The notes: generated from the sequence alone by a model not told the origin. Positions 10,705 through 21,464 are shown, counted from the first letter of the stretch. The stretch: DNA of 64,000 bases from Limnephilus marmoratus (GCA_917880885.1 OU862908.1:8902501-8966500), one strand, 5' to 3'. Numbers and translations are program-made.

Positions 10705-12184
10705 GTATCCTTTCGTATAATTCGGATGGCGATTATTTTCTCCTGTTTATACGCAGCGTTAGACTCGCCGTCTATAATGAGAAAAATGGAATGGTTACAA
10801 CGGAGCTACCGGAGGTATTCCTTTATGCACATAATCAAATAGCTACTCAACTAAAATGACGAGTTGATAGAATGTTGTCTGTTCTGAGATGAACGGTATA
10901 TAATAATCATTAGTAATGGGAAAGTTAGCGGTTGCGCCATTTTTTGCTGACGCGAAGGTAAAAAAATACCATTCATAATAATTGTATCCTTTTTTATACT
11001 ACATTTGCGAAATTAGAGGTGGCAACAAGCCTATGAGATGGAAAGTTACGGATATTGTGCTGTAAAAATATCTTCAACGCTGGGGGGGTATTTTACCATC
11101 CCTTTTTAAGAATCTGAGTTTACTATTCGGTGTTCAAATTCAAACGTTTGAATAGTGACTATATATCGGAAGTTAGCAGAGATTTCTACATGTTGCGAGT
11201 ATTTATTTGTTTTTATTTATAATTTTACGTTGTTTTATGAATAAGCTATTATTTATCCATTTACGTTATCCTATGAACAAGCTATGAAGAGATGGTGAAA
11301 TAGTATAAAAAACGTAAAAAAACTTTTTCTCACTATCCCTCTAAGTATATATTATCTTCGGAACAAAATCTCTAGGCGGTATCAAGCTAATTTTTCCATG
11401 ACAGTTTATCCCCTGACAATTACCTCCCTGACCTACTTATAAACAATATGCAGTCGGTTTAGCGAAAATACGGTATAACTACTAACACAAAATATAACAA
11501 AAACTCCCCAAAGGGGGTGTGTAGAGAGGATGTACCGCCAAATAACAAAAGTATAAACGATATTTTTATTAAAATAAATCAAGGATAAAACTACTCGACT
11601 GGTTGTACTTATACGCTGATTACTTACAGCTATATATTCTAACAATAATACTATGTATTAAAACCATTTATATGCCATTTATACGAATTTTTGGTTAAAT
11701 CAATATTAAACCGACGCGATTACGAAGAATATAAAGAGTTATATCAGCGTAAAGTACAAAATACAAAAGTACAGATATATATTACAGTGTAAAGTACAAA
11801 AGTTCATCAGCGTAAAGTACAAAAAATCGATACTAAAAATGAATTCGTTTGATATCCATACATTAAAGGTATTTTAGGTAAGGTAAGTCGATTTTAGGTT
11901 TGAATTTGGTAAATAATACACAAAAAATTATAAATTTATAATAATAATAATTTTCAGTTCAACTGTCGGGGGATCACCCAAGACGATCGTTCGTAAAAAT
12001 ATACTCAACGAAAATAAAAAAAAATCGTTCAATAACAGTCATACTATAAAATAATAAAATAAAGTTGCTGTTTTGACTTTTTATTAACATGAATATTTAA
12101 TTTAATATAATGCGACTGAGAAATATGATTGGCACACTGTACAATGAAATTGTGAAAACTGAAACGCAATCTACGCAGTACTAG
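10705..12184. other. AT-rich non-coding stretch
   Basis: No gene recognised. A short direct repeat CAGCGTAAAGTACAAAA occurs at about 11,746 and 11,808, with a diverged copy between them, next to a segment (11,690-11,750) similar to 15,150-15,235. Confidence 0.5.
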
Positions 12185-12580
12185 TCATGAGTCAGTGGCG
12201 GCGTAAGGGGGGGGGGGGGGGGGGGCGGAGGGGGCGGTCCGCCCCGGGTGCCAAGCACCAAGGGGTGACAACGACAACCCACTCGTACAGACAAAGAATG
12301 CGCACAAAATCTCCTGTTGTAAAGATATTTCAATAAATAACTACGTATTCTTGTATCTAGCTACTTACATTATCATATTTTGAAATGCGTCGCAACTATA
12401 TGTTTATTTTTCGAATAGAATTTCTAATTCCCTTTCTAAAACTGAAGAATCATTTTGAGAAGCTTGTATCAGCACTCTAAGAGATGCGTAATCCCAACAC
12501 CGGCAAAGCAGGCGTTGAAAGAAGAAATTAGCGAAGCTCAATCGGAAATCTGGAGACAGAAAAATCAGAAAAAGTTATCG

Positions 12581-12648
12581 GCACCTCTGGGACTTGAACC
12601 CAGGACCTTCTGCTTACATGGTAACAGCTCTACTAACTGAGCTAATTA
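12581..12648 (-). other. tRNA-like sequence (Thr-TGT-like, degenerate)
   Basis: The minus strand contains TTAGCTCAGTTAGTAGAGC (A box), TGTAAGCAGAAGG (anticodon arm) and GGGTTCAAGTCCC (B box). It resembles tRNA-Thr(TGT), but the anticodon stem is mispaired and the base before the anticodon is not T. It is probably a pseudogene or SINE head. Confidence 0.45.
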
Positions 12649-12904
12649 ATAATTTATCCAGACACTATCTAAATAGCCAAGGGCGGATATATGGAGGGGG
12701 GGGGGGGGGGGGGGGGGGGCAAGGGGGGCACGTGCCCCCCCCAGAGGGTATTTTTCTGTACTGTGGAGATTCCATCACAGTATATACTTAGAAGCTAAAA
12801 TTGTATTTTTTAAACATTTAATTTTTCGATTGTTTTGACACTTTCATAAACCTTCCTATACATACTTGAACTTGTAGAAATAAACTTGAAATATGATACG
12901 TAAG

Positions 12905-13165
12905 TTCATTTTTCTAACAGTAATCGTTGATTTTTTACCTTTCCGCCCCTTGTGCCCGCCCAGAAAAAAATCCTAACAGTAATTATTGATTTTTTTGCGC
13001 GTCCACCCCTTGTGCCCCCCCCCCCCCCCAGAAAAAAATCCTAACAGTAATTGTTGATTTTTTGGCCATCCGCCCTTTGTGCCCCCCCAGAAAAAAATCC
13101 TAACAGTAATTGTTGATTTTTTGCCCGTCCGCTCCTTGTGCCCCCCCCCCCCAAAAAAAAATCCT
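12905..13165. repeat. Tandem repeat, ~63-bp unit with poly-C, four copies
   Basis: The unit is CTTGTGCCCCCCC, AGAAAAAAATCCTAACAGTA, ATTGTTGATTTTTT and then a CCCGTCCGC-type block. Copies differ mainly in the length of the C-run. Open frames across it are Gly-rich artefacts. Confidence 0.8.
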
Positions 13166-13320
13166 CGGTCCGCCCTTGTAGATAGCATTTAGTTCGGGTT
13201 TGAATCTTGCAATATATATAAAGGTAGCGGCCAATAATATGTGCGTTAAGAAAATGAAGATAAAGTTGGTAGTTCTTAGTCGAAGAATGATACAGTTAAA
13301 TGTGACCGAATTGGATATAG

Positions 13321-13392
13321 ACACCTTAGCTCAGTTGGTAGAGCTGTTTCCATGTAAACAGAAGGTCCCGCGTTCGAGTCCCGGAGGTGACA
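13321..13392 (+). other. tRNA-like sequence (Thr-TGT-like), opposed to 12,581
   Basis: TTAGCTCAGTTGGTAGAGC and GCGTTCGAGTCCC sit at tRNA spacing, and CACCT...AGGTG gives a 5-bp acceptor stem. TGTTT/AAACA pair in the anticodon arm, but the loop is non-canonical (six bases, no T33). It is a better fold than the copy at 12,581. Sequence beyond the end (GACAATATC) shows no terminator-like T-run, so function is doubtful. Confidence 0.45.
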
Positions 13393-13639
13393 ATATCTTT
13401 TTCTGTCTCCTTAATAAAATCTTATTTAAGGTCCACAATGAGCCAAGCGCGGATAACCAATTTTTCTATATTATCAATTGAAAGAGAAGGGAACACAATC
13501 TTGATATTGTGATCGAATATTTTAATAAAATTAAGTCTCGTAAGCATGTTTAGTATTTGGTGTTTTATTTTATGTAGGGTGTTCAATAAAAAAACCGCCC
13601 CGGGTGCCAATCTACCCTACGCCGCCACTGTCATGAGTT

Positions 13640-14640
13640 CTGACATGTTACTAAATTACTCCGAATGGAGCAGACCAACGAACCAAACGATTCCTAGAAT
13701 GTAAATTACATGGCATGAGAAATTCATTTGATCAAGAGAATGTCATTCAAAGAGATACTATTATATAAAAAGTTATAATGTACCAGCAATTATTATTACA
13801 AGATAAACCATATTCAATACATCATTACAGTGAAAGTTTATATTATCAATGAATCATTTTTTTCATATCTATAAAAAAATCATCCTACATTGTTTTGAAT
13901 TGTTGGTAACTTGACTGTACCTAGTAATTATATTTATTTCTACTCTCTGATATTTCACAACTCTGTAACTGGAGAAGAAGCCATTGATTTGGAACCATGT
14001 TTTATGTTTTAATGAAGAACTCACCATATTAGAAGCCCACTTGTATTTGAACGTATATGAATATTATTAACACGATTCGCAGAGCAGGTGTTCTATTCAG
14101 TGTTAAGTGAGAATTCAGAGACAAACCGGAGCGTTGTTCCGGTTTTTGAAAGCGAAGAACCCCGTAGTTTCTATTTGTGAAATAAAAATAAAAGAACTTG
14201 CAAACTTGCTAATTCTGTCTTATGAAACTATTAAAAAATGGATGATTTTGGGAAAACTATTAAAAAAATTACAGGAGGGTTAAATTTTGGTTAGATTTTC
14301 CGTAAAATCCAAAGATGTAATAATTTTTGTACAGATCTGTACTAAAAATCCTATAAAATAACTTTTGTAATATCTATGTTAGTAGCAGCTAATAACAGGT
14401 GTAATTACTTAGATGCTGTAGTGAATAATTTGTGAAGATTGGACATATTCAAATTATTAACATTTAAAAGGAAATGTAAATGGAATGCCATCTTAATACC
14501 CCAACTCTTCTTCGTTTATATGGTAAAGACATTATTAACTCAGAACTGAAATGTCAAACTGACCTACTAAGCCAAAGAAATGATAGAGCGCCAACTTTTA
14601 ACTAAAAAACTGGGTCGATTCTTTTCACCCGCGTTTGAAT
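13640..14640. other. AT-rich non-coding stretch
   Basis: No gene, terminal repeat or RNA recognised. Confidence 0.5.
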
Positions 14641-14656
14641 GAGGCCTAATAATTTT

Positions 14657-15075
14657 TGTTGTTTGTTTTTGGGGTCTTATGCCATGTTGGGCTACCTCCT
14701 CCTTTAGCCAACGTTTCGGACAGCGTTACAGTGTCCATCATCAGGGTAGATGTATCCACCGTGTTGCGCTACTGCCGTGCCTGCCGTGCACTGCCGTGTT
14801 GCGCTACCTCCTCCTTTAGCCAACGTTTCGGACAGCGTTACAGTGCCCATCATCAGGGTAGATATTTCGGACGGCGTTATAGTGCCCATCATCAGGGTAG
14901 ATATTTCGGACAGCGTTATAGTGTCCATCATCAGGGCAGATATATCTACCCTGATGATGGGCACTGTAACGCTGTCCGAAACGTTGGCTAAAGGAGGAGG
15001 TAGCGCAACACGGCATAACACCCCAAAAACAAACAACAAAAATACTTTTGGCCGTGAAAATCTAAAATCATATCC
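14657..15075 (-). mobile_element. Foldback element FB1 with 16-bp direct flanks
   Basis: Two inverted arms share GTGTTGCGCTACCTCCTCC and AGCCAACGTTTCGGACAGCG and fold over most of the element. GAGGCCTAATAATTTT is duplicated exactly at 14,641-14,656 and 15,076-15,091, a long target duplication as made by target-primed reverse transcription. The right side has an unpaired tail, GGCCGTGAAAATCTAAAATC, shared in inverse orientation with FB2 (40,228) and FB3 (56,784). A 39-bp unit (TTTCGGACRGCGTTATAG...) is tandemly repeated about three times at 14,826-14,945. Open frames such as LFVFGVLCRVALPP occur on both strands only because of the palindrome. Confidence 0.78.
14951..14989 (+). ncRNA. Hammerhead-ribozyme-like core in FB1
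   Basis: CTGATGA (14,951-14,957) is followed by a hairpin that can pair GGGCA with TGTCC (one G-T pair), then GAAACGTT (14,978-14,985). That is the order of the hammerhead core with a self-complementary ACGT as a minimal helix III, which would need a dimer. One extra T sits between CTGATGA and the hairpin, and helix I is only about 2 bp, so activity is uncertain. Further copies occur on the minus strand in the left arm and in the 39-bp repeats (TCATCAG at 14,738, 14,850, 14,889 and 14,928). Confidence 0.35.
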
Positions 15076-15091
15076 GAGGCCTAATAATTTT

Positions 15092-16059
15092 AAGTAGTTC
15101 GACCTATGACAATTTTTGTTGTAAAAATAATACTATTTAAACCATTTATGTACCATTTCAACCAATGTTTTGTTAAATAAATGCGCGACCAAACCGACCA
15201 CGACGCGATGACGAAGAATACAAAAGAGTTATACGAAGAACAAAAAAAAACTAATTTTTTTAATATCAATCGAAGCGTGTGTTCCGGTTTGTCAAATTTT
15301 TCAACAACATCACTGGTTCTTAGGTCACAAAACCTTTTAAAAAATAATCTTCAAAATCAACACCTTGCGAAAAAGCTTTTAAAAGCTTATATTTTCAAGG
15401 TTACATGTGAGGGTCACGATGTATTCACAAAACTGCTTACATGCTAATTGGAAAGCTTCTGACGCAGGTGTTTTACAAAATATTCCATTCATCACATTGT
15501 AACTTGTCCCTCGATGTTTGGATAACCTCTCATCAATGGAACCGACGGATATAACGCAACACGTATGAATAAATTTGAATAAATCACAGACCCTAAGAAA
15601 ACAATCGGTTTTGACATATCTCGCTAATTTCTTGAAGGTTCAAATATGAAACGTTTTGGGAAAATGGTGTTACTTATCTATTGTTTGTCTTTGACCAACA
15701 AAAATTATGTTTAACGTTTCTAAATATAGTCGTAACTTAAAATGTCATTTACAAAAATTGGACATTTTACTAATGCACAAACAATTAGCTACATTTTTTT
15801 GTTATAACTTATAATAACACAAATTAATATCACAGTTCACAGACCAAGTTTACATCTCAAATTTTGAAGGATAATTTTTTAGAGTAATGGGACCCGCTTA
15901 ATACGACAATTTTTTTGAAATAGCACCCCGATTCGACTTAATTACTATAAAATAAAACTACTTATGTCGGGGGATACTGAAAATACTGTATGTTACCAAC
16001 TATTTCCTTAAAAATGCGGATAATTTGACAGCTTTTGTTCACAACGTGTTTTGTCATAA
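15092..16059. other. Non-coding stretch
   Basis: No gene recognised. A piece around 15,150-15,235 is similar to 11,690-11,750 (a dispersed repeat). The 88-codon frame at 15,181 lacks recognisable motifs. Confidence 0.5.
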
Positions 16060-16529
16060 TCTTCTTATATATAAAAATGAATCGCTGAATGTGTTGCTAA
16101 GCGCATAACTTTTGAACGACTGCACCAAATTGGATAATTATTTTTTTGTGTGTTCGTTATTGTCAGGATAAGGTTTTTATAAAGCTTCCGGTGAGCTCTG
16201 GCATTATGAAATTTGTATACAAAAATTGCTATTGGTGGCACGCGAGGAAGCGGCTATTGCTATGAAAGCGGGAGGGAGGGAGAGATGGGGGGAGGGGAAC
16301 CAGAGAGCGGGAGGGGAACCTGGGAGGGGGGAGGGGGACCTGGGAGGGGGGGAGGGGGACTCGGGAGGGGGGGGGGAGTGGAGTGGGGAGAGGGAAGGTG
16401 GAGGTGACGGAGTGGGAACGGGAGAAAAAAAGGGCAGGCGGAAGGGGAACGGGACGAATGGGAAAGGACACTCAGGGAGAAACAATTTCTTCATTAAATG
16501 GCATAGCAACGCATGCCGGGACCAGCTAG
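16060..16529 (+). mobile_element. Complete non-autonomous Helitron
   Basis: The 5' end TCTTCTTATATATAAAAATG and the 3' end GCATGCCGGGACCAGCTAG sit between A (16,059) and T (16,530), the expected A/T insertion site with TC and CTAG termini. The 470-bp element contains TGGTGGCACGCGAGG and a 180-bp G/A-rich tract (16,265-16,450). There is no Rep/helicase. Related copies occur across the window. Confidence 0.82.
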
Positions 16530-16664
16530 TAATAAATGAAAATAAGTATTTGTAAACATTTTTTTCTTTTTTAATTTAATGGAAAATAAGAACCAATTTT
16601 AGCTTCTTAGGTTGGTAGCTTGGGCTCAATAAAATAAGAAATAATCCATAAAATAACAAATAAC

Positions 16665-16790
16665 CAAGTCCTCCATCACAACACAAGCAACATTTTCGGC
16701 TTTCTGTGGTGGTAGTAGGAGATTTTCAAACATTGTTGGGTTATTCGTAACCCGGGAATGTTTGTCTTTCTTTTAAAATAAAAAAAATGA
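16665..16790 (+). repeat. SINE family B, 3' fragment
   Basis: TCCTCCATCACAACACAAGC and CATTGTTGGGTTATTCGTAA match, in opposite orientation, the element at 37,020-37,255, which has a tRNA-like head. The copy ends in an A-rich run. Confidence 0.65.
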
Positions 16791-17044
16791 CCGCCAAGTG
16801 AATACAGAAGATTTAAGTTCGAAATAGCTTTTAAAATACAGTATTTTACATTTCCCCCGACGAATTCACTTGTCTTTTATAGCAATTAAATGAATCGATG
16901 TGTTATTTCAAAAATTATTCGCATTAAGCGTATTCAATGAAAATTACCATTTGAATGACCTTGTGGATGTACCAAACCGTTTAGGCCTGAATTAATTGAA
17001 TTGCGAAGAAACGTACCTTCTTTTTTTGTAGAGATCCCAAATGT

Positions 17045-17412
17045 TTGCTACGTTTGGTGATATAGCAGGGGTGCCCGGGTTCTTGGAATGAGGTTTGTCT
17101 AAGGCTTGGTGGCGAATGCGTTTCCTCACCTACTGCGTTGCGATCCTTGAGGCAGACATAATCTAGACCTCTCAAGCCGGACTCTTTCGACCCATAGCTT
17201 TGCACCGCAGTGGGTGGATTGATACGTCTATCGCTCCTGGACATATTGACCCCCGGATTCCTACCCCACCTATTCTACCCACCCCACCCCTCATACCCTT
17301 TTGCTTCCTCTCCTTCAAAATACCCTCCACACAGCATCCCCAAAGATGATATAGGCCTTGAAGGATGTTTCCGTAAGGGCCTCCTGTGTGCAGCTATTGT
17401 AAAAAATGTGCC
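17045..17412 (+). repeat. SINE family A, 5'-truncated copy
   Basis: It contains GCTACGTTTGGTGATATAGC, GGGTGCCCGGGTTC and the 3' block CACACAGCATCCCCAAAGATG ending in a short A-run. It lies immediately 3' of the dehydrogenase exon on the gene's own strand, in the intron. Confidence 0.75.
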
Positions 17413-17469
17413 CTCTTTAGCTAATCAGTACCTAATGTTTAAAATCTAATAATGATTGTTTCGACCTAC

Positions 17470-17746
17470 CTTCCTTATTGATGTCCCAGACCACCACCTT
17501 GCAGCCCAGCCTGGCTAGACGGACGCAGAGCAGCCTTCCTACACCCGAGCCTCCACCTGTCACCAGTGCCACCTGCCCCTTAAGATCCTTGAGGGGGCGC
17601 AGTCCTACCAAGTCGAGCACCGTGTGTACGACCATCTCGAGCAATTGGTATGCCAGTAGCACGAAGAAGATGAGCACGTCCTTGAGCACGCTGAGCACGC
17701 GCGGCACGGTGTCAGACGTCTCCATGGCTAGGTAGTTCGTCATCAC
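17470..17746 (-). CDS. Short-chain dehydrogenase (SDR16C / retinol dehydrogenase-like), N-terminal exon
   Basis: One exon on the minus strand, bounded by an acceptor ...TTATCCTCAG ending at 17,747 and a donor GTAGGT starting at 17,469. Translation from ATG at 17,743 gives about 91 residues. A hydrophobic segment LIFFVLLAYQLLEMVVHTVL (residues ~20-40) is a membrane anchor. Then comes GQVALVTGGGSGVGRLLCVR with the Rossmann cofactor motif TGGGSGVG, and beta-2 with VVWDINKEG, whose Asp suggests NAD(H) preference. This is the arrangement of epidermal retinol dehydrogenase 2-like SDRs, ER membrane enzymes that oxidise retinol or other lipid alcohols. The catalytic Ser/Tyr/Lys exons were not found in the window. 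The G+C-rich exon contrasts strongly with its surroundings. It could be a retained single exon of a decayed gene, but the clean splice sites argue for a real one. Confidence 0.85.
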
Positions 17747-17859
17747 CTGAGGATAAAAAAAATGTTTTTATATTCATTTCATAGATTAATTTGCAATCCT
17801 CTAACTCACCAGGTCTTTTTTTTGTTCATAATATTTTATTTCTTACAGATCATTGTGTT

Positions 17860-17940
17860 TTTTTGGACTACCACACTAGGCAAATGCCCGTGTCGTGGTA
17901 GTCACTCATATATACCCTTTTTATTATTATTATAGTCAAA
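17860..17940 (-). repeat. LINE 3' tail
   Basis: CCACACTAGGCAAATGCCCG is the inverse of the CGGGCATGTGCCTAG(T/C)(G/A)TGGT block found before the A-rich ends at 56,232 and 63,320. It marks the 3' end of a truncated LINE. Confidence 0.55.
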
Positions 17941-18393
17941 CAGAAACTAAGTGAACGGTCAAAGTCCAAAGTCAGTAATAAAATTTACAGGTAAAGCAAC
18001 ACGAGAAGGTTCACGACTTAAAATTAATTTTACTAAACAAAATGTTTTTATTGTGTTCGGGACTGAATTTAAGTCTGAATAAGGATTGAATGAAAATGCG
18101 TAGGTGTTTAAAAATACCTACAAGGTGACCGGTAACTCATATTTCATATATATTTTAGAATCAAGGAAATTCTTAGACAGGTTTTATCAGATGCTAAAGC
18201 GGCAACCAATTTATGAGATATTTAAATTTTAATAATATTTGATTTTTACCGCGCCGGCTGGGATTTTATAAATTTATTTTTTTAAAGACAAAAATACCTA
18301 AATGTGCACATCAACATAAAACAACATACTTTTTACAATACAATGAACTTGTTACATTGGTAAATTTTTATTTGTGATTAAAAAATATTTATT

Positions 18394-19097
18394 TTACATT
18401 CCAATTACAGAGGGTTCTTCGAGGAATGTCACAAACTGATTTTCAAACCAATTTTTGAAGACTTTGGAATTCATTTCAGAATGGTAATCTGTATTCGATA
18501 TAACCTTTTTCGTACGGAGTATAAATTTACTCCCCATGATAAAACCCGTTTTTGCTGAACCACAATGCAGAATATCAGCCGGCTTCCTTTGCCAACTGGC
18601 ACTTTTAAACCCCCATTGCCACATGTGTGTAATCGAGTGATTTTGATTCACCCAAGTCTCGTCCAAATAGACTATTTGCCGTCCGTCGCTAGTTCATTTT
18701 CATTTTGATTCATTTTCTTCAAAAAGTCTACACGCGCTGTAGCAATGTCTAATCTTCCCATTAAATACTTTCTTCCATCTTTGCGTATTTTGAATTTTAA
18801 ACCAATATCATGCAAAATACATCGCAATGACTCATGAGATTCAAAAAAAAAATTTATCCACCAGAACTTTGTTAAGATTTGCAAGAGTGGGATATTGTCG
18901 CACAACATCCTTTTTAAAATCTTCCAATCCCGTTGAGGCCGCAAGCCTGCTGCCAATAAATGTATGGATGTCGTCAGTCCTACTGCCAATAAATGTACTT
19001 GCTTGAAGTTCAATGTTTTGATGTATTCTGGATTGTCACGGATTTTTTGGAAAAACTTGATAACATTATAAACTATCGTTTTTTCACCTGCCTGCAA
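18394..19097 (-). pseudogene. IS630/Tc1-like DDE transposase relic
   Basis: Two adjacent minus-strand frames separated by one stop at about 18,670. The first (19,097-18,672) has SLRCILHDIGLKFKIRKDGR and LMGRLDIATARVDFLKKMNQ. The second has IVYLDETWVNQNHS and KTGFIMGSKFILRTKK. These match an insect IS630/Tc1-mariner-like family with the first catalytic Asp in YLDETW. The frame ends at ...EEPSVIGM-stop, exactly where the second-Asp motif MDN..YH should follow, so the catalytic core is broken. The N-terminus also has a duplicated HLLAVGLTT/HLLAAGLRP stretch. No terminal repeats were identified. Confidence 0.7.
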
Positions 19098-19834
19098 TTC
19101 GTATCGTTGATATTAGATCACACAATATGTAATTACAATCACACCGATTAAATAAACGGAGTCAAAATGACATTAATAAAGTATAGGTATTAAATCGAAA
19201 ATAAAGTAATGGACTGGTTTTTGATATTATGAAGTCAATACAGTACTTATTACTGAATGTGGAATCATTGATTGTTTGCTTTTATAGTAAGTAGCGTGAT
19301 ATAAATAACAATGGAATTTCCAAAGGATTTAGTCGCCTAATTCACGGGAATAACCGCCAATGGAATTTCTAAATTTTGTTTCGCAGCGTGAAATTATTAG
19401 GTATCGTCTGAAATATTGTTTTTAGAATCCAGTTTAATGTATTTTCGAAAATAGGAATTTACGAGGGACGTATAAATAAAAAGAAATGAAAAATATAAAC
19501 ATATTAATAATATAATGGTGGAGTGCCTTTCGAGTTTGGGTTTTTCGGAGTTTTGACTGTACGTTAATCCCCGTGTGAAATTTTGGGAGTGCATTTGGTA
19601 TCTGTTCGACTATAGTACTGTGGTTCCCCTAGCCTTATTACTAATACTACCCCTATCTGATGGTTTTATTTAATTGACTTACTTTCACGTTTAATTGACT
19701 TACACCTAGTTAATTTTGATTATAAACAAATTTAATGCTTTAAACGAAATTACAACGCTTTCTTTTACAACCAAGAACTTCACAAATTTCTCCCTACCCT
19801 CACCTAAACGGAACATATTGTCCATATTTTGTCC

Positions 19835-20005
19835 GGTTCCATGACAACTCAGAATCATGCAATTTCAACACCCCTTTGACGAGCCAATAATTTTTTTATA
19901 TAACCTAGCCTAAAATAACATATTATTTAACCTTTTTTTTCATCACTTTTAATGACTTTTCAAAGGAGGTATTGAAGTTACATGATTCTGAGTTGTCCGG
20001 TCACC
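19835..20005. mobile_element. Palindromic MITE family P, copy 2
   Basis: It starts GGTTCCATGACAACTCAGAA and ends TTCTGAGTTGTCCGGTCACC. The flanks ATTTTGTCC and ATTTTATCC form a 9-bp duplication with one change. Confidence 0.68.
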
Positions 20006-20790
20006 ATTTTATCCATATTACATCACCACAAATAAACACCATGCTTAGTTTTTTTAACTAATTTCAATTAATCGAAGTTGTGAATTTTGAAGTCGTTTTC
20101 AAAATTGTTTTTTATTGTTTACATTTGAAAACTTTTTGCTCTTGGAAGGCAGTACTGGCAGTAGATACTACAAAACAAACCTTGGTGTATATTTATAATT
20201 TTATACGTTCTAAAGATTACACAGCAATTTCAGGATTTCGGTTTTACAAGAATTTATTTTAGTATCCCTTTACTAGGAATCCTAAAAAATGTGAAAAGCT
20301 AGTAAAATTCAAATGCCTCACGTTGTAAACTCATCCAAGCAATACAAAACAAATAAAATTGATTGTTGCAGCACTAGGGATGAAACGATACGAGTAAATA
20401 CAAGTACATACTCGATATTTTTCACCGATACCAAGTACTTTTAGTATCGATACTTTGAAATTGAGTACTGAGTAGGTATCGGTCAACAGTACTCATATCA
20501 GTATGCTAATGTCACTATTTTATTTAACATCTAAAAAAAATTGCATATCTTAAATTGAAGTTTTTGAAGGCACCCTTACCCTAGCGTCCCTAGCTAGTCT
20601 TAGTTTTGTGTAGTTGGCAAGCTTGTTTGTCTATATAAAAAAAACAGGCAGCGCCGCCACCGCCATATTTTGTCGTCATTGACAATTGGAATTGACAATG
20701 TTTTCGTTCGTTCACTTTCGCTCCCATGTTCGTTAATCCTTTAACAATAGTCGGTGTTTTTCAGTGTTTTAACTTTTTGAGTTATTGAAA

Positions 20791-21246
20791 ATGGGGCCTC
20801 CAAAGCCTAGTGTGTGGCCTAGGGTCCGGATTCCACTACGTAATACTAGAAGTCAATATTTATTTCAGTGTAGAAATTCTGGGACTAACTACCATATGTA
20901 TTCTTCTTTGCCCAGAATACTTATGGAGGGAAACAATTATACCAAGTAGTGGACATCTTCAATTTATGTTTAAACAAATATAAAATATTGTTGCTGAGAC
21001 AGTTCAGTTATGTACATTGAATGCTTTGTATTGTCTTATTATTCATATGTAATGTAAAAGCCCCGAAAAAGGGCGTTAATCAATAAATAAATAAAAATAT
21101 TTCACGAAAAACGACGAGAAAACCGCAAGGTGAAAAAAATGCTTTAAAACAGTGCGGTTTTGTGGTAAAACTTCTAATTTACATAAGCATTTAAAAAGCC
21201 ACGCTGATTATATTGCACCTGTTTATGAAAACAACAAGATTTCAAC
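20791..21246 (+). pseudogene. hAT transposase N-terminus (BED zinc finger), disrupted
   Basis: ATG at 20,791 begins MGPPKPSVW, interrupted by a LINE tail (about 20,812-21,100). The frame then resumes KYFTKNDEKTAR-stop-KKCFK, followed by FCGKTSNLHKHLKSH. W..F, C..C and SNL.HL...H are the BED-finger pattern. The first zinc-binding Cys codon position carries TGA, a one-base change from a Cys codon. A good donor, GTAAGT, follows at about 21,247, so the gene once continued in a downstream exon that is now deleted. Confidence 0.65.
20812..21105 (+). repeat. LINE 3' end inside hAT
   Basis: It encodes RNSGTNYHMYSSLPRILMEG and ends with a 3' UTR AAAAGCCCCGAAAAAGGGCG hairpin and an ATAAATAAATAAA tail. 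It splits the BED-finger reading frame. Confidence 0.6.
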
Positions 21247-21464
21247 GTAAGTACATATATATTTTAGACACTTATATTTTTTGTAAAATTTTCCAAAAAA
21301 GATGCGATACGAGTAAGTATCGATACTTTTCAACTGATACCAAGTAAGTATCGATACTCGACGACCGATACAGTATCGAGTAAAAGTATCGATACCTCAA
21401 TGGTATCGTTTCATCCCTATGCAGCACGACTTATTTTAATGCAGGTACTAATTTATTGACTTTT

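Larger units (their letters stand above)
12193..13630. mobile_element. hAT-type element, 8-bp target duplication TCATGAGT
   Basis: The termini CAGTGGCGGCGTAAGG and CCTACGCCGCCACTG are inverse copies. TCATGAGT flanks both sides exactly (12,185-12,192 and 13,631-13,638). The 8-bp duplication and CAG...CTG ends are hAT hallmarks. CCGCCCCGGGTGCCAA is also inverted near both ends. No transposase remains. The interior has been filled by G-runs, a poly-C tandem array and two opposed tRNA-like sequences. Confidence 0.82.
20375..21419. mobile_element. hAT element with BED-finger remnant, 8-bp duplication TGCAGCAC
   Basis: The termini TAGGGATGAAACGATAC and GTATCGTTTCATCCCTA are perfect inverses, and TGCAGCAC flanks exactly (20,367-20,374 and 21,420-21,427). 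Subterminal regions are packed with GTATCGATAC-type motifs, which could be transposase-binding sites. The interior retains the start of a transposase gene and a LINE-tail insertion; the catalytic part is deleted. Confidence 0.85.

Noticed and set aside
13321..13392. Functional tRNA-Thr gene
   Set aside because: Non-canonical anticodon loop, no T-run terminator, and location in a repeat-filled hAT element.
14656..15097. Several 66-115-codon frames on both strands (LFVFGVLCRVALPP type), also at 40,158-40,470 and 56,777-57,035
   Set aside because: They mirror each other because the DNA is a palindrome; no start context, codon bias or protein motif supports them.
16204..16555. Pro-rich and Gly-rich frames over purine/pyrimidine tracts here and at 6.5, 31.1 and 34.2 kb
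   Set aside because: Low-complexity translation of the Helitron G/A-rich tract, open in several frames at once.
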